Assembly (NCBI RefSeq): GCF_000143415.4
Contig: NW_003314282.1
Coordinates: 667,381-731,380 of the forward strand
Reading direction: 5' to 3'
DNA: 64,000 nucleotides
Source of the DNA: Selaginella moellendorffii
Taxonomy: Eukaryota > Streptophyta > Lycopodiopsida > Selaginellales > Selaginellaceae
Under the pieces are notes generated by a model that saw only the letters and a program-made list of their open reading frames with translations, ran no database searches and was not told the DNA's origin. Both the position numbers and the translations under genes were made by a program. Positions 58,420-64,000 of this stretch are shown one piece after another (the first letter of the stretch is position 1; each line of letters starts with the position of its first letter).

Positions 58420-60220
58420 TTAGATGTTCGGCGATATAAAGATTGGGCATGTAACGAAATCTGGAGAAATAGCGGGGCCACGTACATTGGAGCACATGGT
58501 TGATGTTTGTCTTCACTTGGAGGCAAGAGGTTTTTATCTTTGTTCGTTTGAGGTTGCCATATATTTCTTGTCTCTAGGGAGACCGTCTTTTGTCTCAACG
58601 GCTTCTAAGATCACTAAAAAATCGCTTCGCTTATACGAAAGAGGTGACTGTCTTTCAGCATTTGCTTTTAAATTGAATCTCGCTGTTTTATCTTTATTAC
58701 AGGTCGGCGTGTTTGAGGTGGTCGACAACGGTTTACGAGCGGTAGAAAATCCCAGTTTGATGTTTCTTTCTGATAGAACTGGGGAGGACAGTAATGCATC
58801 AGCCACCGTTGGTGGCTTTGGAAGGATCTCGGCCGCTGCTGGTTGAAATCCAGGTAAGCGACGTCTAGGATTTACGTTGGATGATGATACTTTTAGCCAA
58901 ATCTGAGCGTTGTCTGGCTGCTCTAGCTTTCCAGGTTCAACGAGAGACTGGTGGTAGATTCTTTGGAATTTCCCGAGTTTCGAGTGAGCTGGACTGCCAA
59001 GAACAGTTTCTCTGACTTGCCATGATCTGACTTTAAAACCGAGAAGCGTATCTGACAACGATCAAAAGCTAAAGTTTTCTCCGGCATGAACGCGCGTTTT
59101 GCAGGCCTTATGCTCTCCTGCCACTTCACTGCCAAGTAAAAGAACGTTCACTGGAGTGGATCCATTTCGATTCAATCTGATTGTTGCAGTAAGTCACTCC
59201 ATAAATATTCTCCACTTTTGTGAGGCTTGACGCTGTGATGCCAGGTCTTACTCAAACAAGCGCGCTTGAGACTTGCAAGACAGGTGCGTTCTGTACTTTG
59301 TGATAGCAAAAGTTCTTATGCTGAAAGACTGCTCTAGGATATTTTTGTTAATGTCGTTGGAGGCTTTCGTTTGGAAGAGCCCGCCACAGATATTGCTGTT
59401 GCCGTCGCTATTGCCAGCAGGTACTTTCTCTCGACTAGCTGGGCTCACGAGCTTCGTCTTGCTTGCAGCTATATAGAAAGGCCGGTTCCTCGGGACACAG
59501 TCTTCGTTGGTGAGCTAGGACTCGGGGGAGAGCTGCGCTTTGAACGTTCTTACGTGGTTTCTCACTTTTCAATGCTGGAAATTCCGTCCATGCAGGTAGC
59601 TCAACTCGAAAGGCGAGTGTTTGAGGCATCCAAGCTGGGTTTCAAGAAATGCATCGTCCCACAGGGTGCTAAAGGAGTTAAGGTGGACGGAATGATTTAT
59701 TCTTTGCTCGAGCCTCACGGACGTTCTACAGAAAGTCTTCAACTACAAGAGCCTGCCCCAGCAGCGAAAGAGTGGAGCCACGGTTCATTTGGATGCGTTT
59801 CCGGAAGAAGACGGGGTGTGTGGTGAGGTCCAAGTCGGTCAGGAATCTCTTGACGATGATCTTGCTAATGAGTAATAAGCTTTTGCATCGTAACATTTTA
59901 ATCTCACAGGTGTACATATAATCTAGGAGCTTATACGAATTGTAAATAACCATATCGCTCCAAGGATATAGATCTAGCAATACGATTGGCGGTCTTGATT
60001 GTTCTCTTAGCCTCAACAGGCATCACCCAAAAGAGGGTGGAGGGGCTGTGATTGTCTCCTACCTTGGACAGTGCTTGGAGCAATCGCGCGTGTGATCCCC
60101 TTCCTCGTCGTGCAGTGGCTGCTTGGAACCAGTGGCACGTAGAGGATTGCGCCACAAAAAGAGTGAATCTTTCCGAGATGACCAACGATGACTCTAAAGC
60201 AATAAAACGCTTGTTATCAA
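58420..60220 (+). pseudogene. RadA 3'-half duplicate
   Basis: Nearly identical to 40590-42350, beginning just before the RadA exon '[15 protein letters not shown]'. Breaks are a 2-bp deletion near 58811 in the 'ASATVG' codons, loss of a splice donor (GTAAGT became GAACGT near 59543) and a 2-bp deletion near 59693 after 'VKVDGM'. The zinc finger and Walker A region are absent, so no working RadA can be made. Confidence 0.9.
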
Positions 60221-60224
60221 TAAT

Positions 60225-60449
60225 GTAAAATACATTAAAAAAATAAAAAATACAATAAAAATAAGAATTAACCTAGAAATTAATGAAAACATTATTTTAA
60301 TTAAGATTATTATTCCTCCACATTATCTTCTTAAAGCAATATTCATAAAATGTTATTATTAATTGTCCAGTATCTTCTATTTTTAAAATTGCAAATATTA
60401 TGCAGTTTGAGCAAAATATATTATTTTTCCATATAATGTTATTGTTATT
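60225..60449. other. AT-rich spacer
   Basis: Partly resembles 42370-42600 downstream of RadA, so the duplication extends here before fading. No gene. Confidence 0.5.
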
Positions 60450-61095
60450 ATCTATTATAAGTAAATGACCATCTAGTTGAAAATGAAGATAACAAAATAT
60501 ATTTGATCTTTCTGATATTGTAGACCATATACTTTTGATTGTTCAATATCATCAATAACAAAATTACAATTTTCTAATTTAGCTCGAAATTTATTATTAG
60601 AAGAAATTAAACTACTACTATTTATTATAAATGTGCCATAAAAACTTAGAGGACTGTTAAGTAGTTGTGTTCAATATGGCCAACATGGTAAAAAAAAAAA
60701 AATCAATTCTACTATATAAAATATTAAGAGATAGATTAGGATAACCTATATCAGAATATGGCTCATGAGGATCTCTCACAGAATTTATTCCAAGTGCAAT
60801 AAAATCAATAAAAAATTATCTATATACGGTTTCAATCATTCCTAGACCATATAATCTTGCATGATATTCTACTAATCCTAGCATTTCTAAAAAAGTTCTT
60901 CTAACATAGAAAACTGATAATTATCAGGAAGTGAAAAATTTCTAAAACCTAAAGGAGTGATATAAATCCTAATCATAACTTGTTGAAAATATATCGATTA
61001 CCAAAATGACCAAACAGTCCAATCCATCTAGTTTGAGGTGGTTGCGCATTCGATAAATTAACAATTATAAATAATAACAAGAGACTAAATATCAT
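60450..61095 (-). pseudogene. Relic of an unknown secreted protein
   Basis: From ATG at 61095 the minus strand reads a typical signal peptide (MIFSLLLLFIIVNLSNAQPP) and then 'TRWIGLFGHFGN'. Through frame shifts and stops it continues as 'RIYITPLGFRNFSLPDNYQF', 'EMLGLVEYHARLYGLGMIET', 'FFIDFIALGINSVRDPHEPY' and finally 'FRAKLENCNFVIDDIEQSKV'. Such coherent peptide strings over 600 bp are not expected by chance in 70% AT DNA. I do not recognise the family. At least three frame breaks make it a pseudogene. Confidence 0.5.
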
Positions 61096-62035
61096 TTCAG
61101 ATTCAATAAGAAGTTTTTAGAAATTTACTATACTAGGTGTTAAATGTATGTAAGGAAATTCTAGACTTTGTAAAGTGATCTTTCTTAATTAAAAAATAAT
61201 AACTACCTAAACTTTATTATATAATATTTAATCTATAAACCATTAAAGGCATAATTATATTTAGTTTTAAAATTATAATAAATAATACATTTTTAGTATC
61301 TTAATTATATTAAATGAAATAATTAGTATATTTTAAATTCATAACTAACATTTAAATTTAAAACTAGTACAAGTATTTCATTAATAAATTAATCATTACC
61401 TTCTGTGAGGTTCAGATATACAGCTTTGATGCTAAATGCTATTATTAGCATAGTAGGATTCAGATTGGACTAAATAATTTAATAATTTTTGGCTTCTATA
61501 TTTCATTCACTCATTGATCTTTAAGAAGTGCTTAGATTTATGTTTTTTAATTTAAATCTAACTTGTCCATCGCCTAGATCTCTCTTTTTGTAAGTTTTCT
61601 ATTTTGTCTCTTTTGTTTTTCTTCTTTTTATTCATTTTCATGGTAGAGTAATTTACTCCTCCCTTGTAGCAGCATAATTCTATATAATATAAAAATCCCT
61701 AAACCCCAAAGTGGAGCTGAATGTGATTCATGTGGTAGTGGCCAAGGTAGAAGTCTAACAAATGTAACACATTTGCATCAATTTAGAAAAAACATAAATA
61801 GAACTTTTAAAGAAGTGCTTAAGGAATAAACACGAAATTATTAGTAAGTGAGTCTCAAATAAAAGACAAAAAATTACCAACATGTGGCAAGTGTTGTGAT
61901 GTGTGAAAGTGCCAAGACTAAGCTTGAGATGGAATCCGAGATCAAGATTGAGATTGAGACTAAAACCAAAATTGAGTCCAAAACTAAGTTTAAGACCAAG
62001 CTCAAGTCTAAATGATTGTTTCTCAAACCCTAAGG
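61086..62035 (+). repeat. Dispersed repeat, copy 2
   Basis: Opposite-orientation match to 2750-3730, including the AT-rich core near 61320-61480, the 'gtagagtaatttactcctc' segment near 61640 and the GAGATC/AAGACC short-period end near 61910-62010. Confidence 0.65.
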
Positions 62036-62244
62036 GTTTGATAAATCCTTATATAATCCAAACACTCCTCAAGGACAATCAACCACTAATGTGAGTGCAT
62101 AAAATATGAAAAAGGAATACATATCAATTAGTTCAAAAACCTTAATTTATATATAAGAACAAATGGTTCAAATTGAAATCAATTTGATAGCTACCAAAAT
62201 CCCATTATGCTAATATTAATATATAACATCGTAACCGTACATTT

Positions 62245-62560
62245 GAACATGGTAAAATCCTTTCCTTTCAATTTGCATTCTCTTAATCTGTGGGCTCTAG
62301 AGCTATATTTCCAGTATGATAAAATTTTTGCCAAATGGCCATACAGGATTTCATCAAGATCTCTTGAGGTGGACCAAACTCTCTCTCTCTCTCCCTCTCT
62401 CTCTTAAATGGGGAAATAAAATTTAAAAAAATATATTTGTGAGGTTGTGGTCAAGTATAAAATTTTGCTTAAGGATAGCTTTCGAGATTATTTCATTTCT
62501 GCAAAGGGCACATGATTGAAATTTTCAAATTAGTTCCAGTAGAACATGTTTGTATTTCTC
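62245..62560. repeat. Repeat shared with 5520-5850
   Basis: Same blocks as 5520-5850, with one half inverted relative to that copy. Includes a CT microsatellite at 62375-62405. Abuts the second SNF2-like copy directly. Confidence 0.65.
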
Positions 62561-62562
62561 AT

Positions 62563-63700
62563 CCATGAAGCCGCTGCTGAGAACAAGGGAAGGGTAGCAG
62601 AGACAGTTCCATCATGAATTTCTGGAAGGTCCTCACTTCTGATCTGCAACCCCTTCCAGATCATGCAATCTGGAGCATTCCAGTTTTTCCTGCATTGGTG
62701 CAACAAGCAATGAACACAATATTATTAAATGGGGGGGGGAGCGGGCAGTCAAGGATGCCCAAGAGAAATATCTGCCTCAGTACTTAACCGGCAGGTGGAG
62801 GCTGTGAAGGCTGAGATACCATGTCTCATCAACATTAGTGACCGGAGTCCACATTCTGATTTGCAGGCTCGTGCTCATGGGGTCAGACGAGCAAAGTAGG
62901 TATTAAAACTTGTTCCAGATGCTGTTACTCAAATTTTTTCATATGTCCAGGTGATGATCTATACAGGCTCCGCTAATCAGTGCTAGTGGAACTATTGAGG
63001 AGAGGATGATGCAGTTAACCAAGAAGAACATGGTGGTTGAGCATCTCGTGGCTGGACTATTCGCTCAAAATGCTTGGAAATGAGGGCTCGTGTCTAGTCA
63101 AGTTTCCCACACAAGACCTCAGCATATCTTCCATGCACTTTGGGGTGTGAATACCTGAGCTGTATAATCTCACAGTTGAAGCTTTGGCTTTGCGGTGATA
63201 TGGATGTCAAGAACCGGACCTGGTGCCACTGCCGCCACTGGGGTAAGATGATATGATCTGGGGCTTGATGTCGTGGAGGCGCGAGCTGCTTTACACTTGT
63301 TACAACCTTCCTTATGTTGGATTCTCATTGTCTTGTTAGACAATGCTAGTTTAAATCAATGTCCAAGACAAATCACGGTTTGATCAGGGTTTTTTGGTCT
63401 ACAAAGAAGATCAGATCAAATTGGTGCTTCAACAGGTGCTTGAGAACAAACAATTTGACTAGTTCATCACTGCTTTTGACCCGTTTTCTCCTGTGCAGAT
63501 CCTTGGCGTATCAGCACACTGAGCAAGAATTGATTGAGCAGTACTGGTGGGGATGACAATATAGGCAAAGTCTGGTAAGAACATTATGAATCTCTTGCAT
63601 CAAACACTGTCACCTCTCAACATCATTGCTACCAAACTCCATGGACCAGAACCTCCTCCAGATCAACAATGACAACAAGCAACGATAAAGTTTTTTTCTC
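62563..63700 (+). pseudogene. SNF2/CHD-type chromatin remodeler fragment, copy 2
   Basis: The same blocks as copy 1 (14630-16600) without the retroelement insertion: 'MNFWKVLTSDLQPLPDHAIW', 'LINISDRSPHSDLQARAHG' and 'GTIEERMMQLTKKNMVVEHLV'. It has its own indels (an extra base in the Arg-Gly codons near 62879, a unique 45-bp segment near 63090-63140). Homology to 16600-16920 continues to the window edge, so the duplicated block is cut by the window. Confidence 0.5.
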
Positions 63701-64000
63701 TGTTTTTTAATTTTATTTTTCATTTTTAGAATAAAATAAAGCTGCTTAGTACATAAAACTTGAAAACTTATATCGATACAATGTTAGCGTGGAGGCCCTC
63801 CAAGGGTAATAAGGTCCAAGAGTGACCAGAGGTTTAAATTCAGTATTGACATGATATAACACAAATTTGTTTTAAAACAACAAATACAAGAATTAAAATT
63901 TAAGACCACCTTAGCCATGAAACAGATGATGGCATTCCAAGATACACATTTCTCACATGCATCTTCTGAAACTGTTCTATATGGAGTCTAAAACGCCCCT

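Noticed and set aside
1-64000. CRISPR arrays, bacterial-type operons, insertion sequences or riboswitches
   Set aside because: The window is a plant nuclear sequence; no direct-repeat/spacer structure or such elements were seen.

Overview
This is a nuclear window from a land plant, most probably the lycophyte Selaginella (inference). The evidence is eukaryotic genes with many GT-AG introns of about 50-60 nt, an intronless PPR gene, plastid/mitochondrial-type genes (RadA, 6-phosphogluconolactonase, heme oxygenase-like) and chromoviral Ty3/Gypsy elements primed by plant initiator-Met tRNA. One assembly gap of Ns lies at 43500-44000.

Layout. 1-6704 is AT-rich repeat relics. 6705-14249 is a complete Ty3/Gypsy element (Element 1, minus strand) with a perfect GATAT target-site duplication. 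14630-16900 is a broken SNF2/CHD-like gene whose second copy forms the right end of the window (62563-64000). 16962-19877 holds a PPR gene convergent with a heme-oxygenase-like gene. 20050-23530 is an AT-rich gene desert. 23531-30048 is a second complete Gypsy element (Element 2, minus strand, GTTAC duplication) carrying a nested 937 bp insertion. 31398-33054 is an intact five-exon gene of unknown family. 35672-42036 is a compact gene island: 6-phosphogluconolactonase (+), a macro-domain protein (-) and RadA (+). 42611-43490 is a TRIM-like LTR relic. 44879-49672 holds a second macro-domain gene, valyl-tRNA-synthetase-like and WDR82-like fragments, and nicotinamidase. 51073-60220 is a duplicated region: RMI1 intact beside a broken prolyl-oligopeptidase 5' end, a protein kinase, then a broken RMI1 beside a longer oligopeptidase that runs into a copied 3' half of RadA. 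60450-62560 is a decayed secreted-protein relic and repeats also found at 2280-5850.

Themes. Several genes act on nucleotides or DNA: two macro (ADP-ribose-binding) genes and nicotinamidase (NAD salvage), plus RadA and RMI1 (recombination). They are independent transcription units and no operon-like link is claimed. The most unusual signals are in the two retroelements. Element 2 has a textbook -1 frameshift signal between gag and protease: a GGGAAAC slippery site, a 6-nt spacer and an 11-bp perfect hairpin whose loop holds the gag stop. Element 1 has two short GT-AG insertions in its integrase region, each of which looks exactly like a host intron because removing it restores frame and motif. 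All five in-frame TGA stops in the two elements fit CGA to TGA decay.
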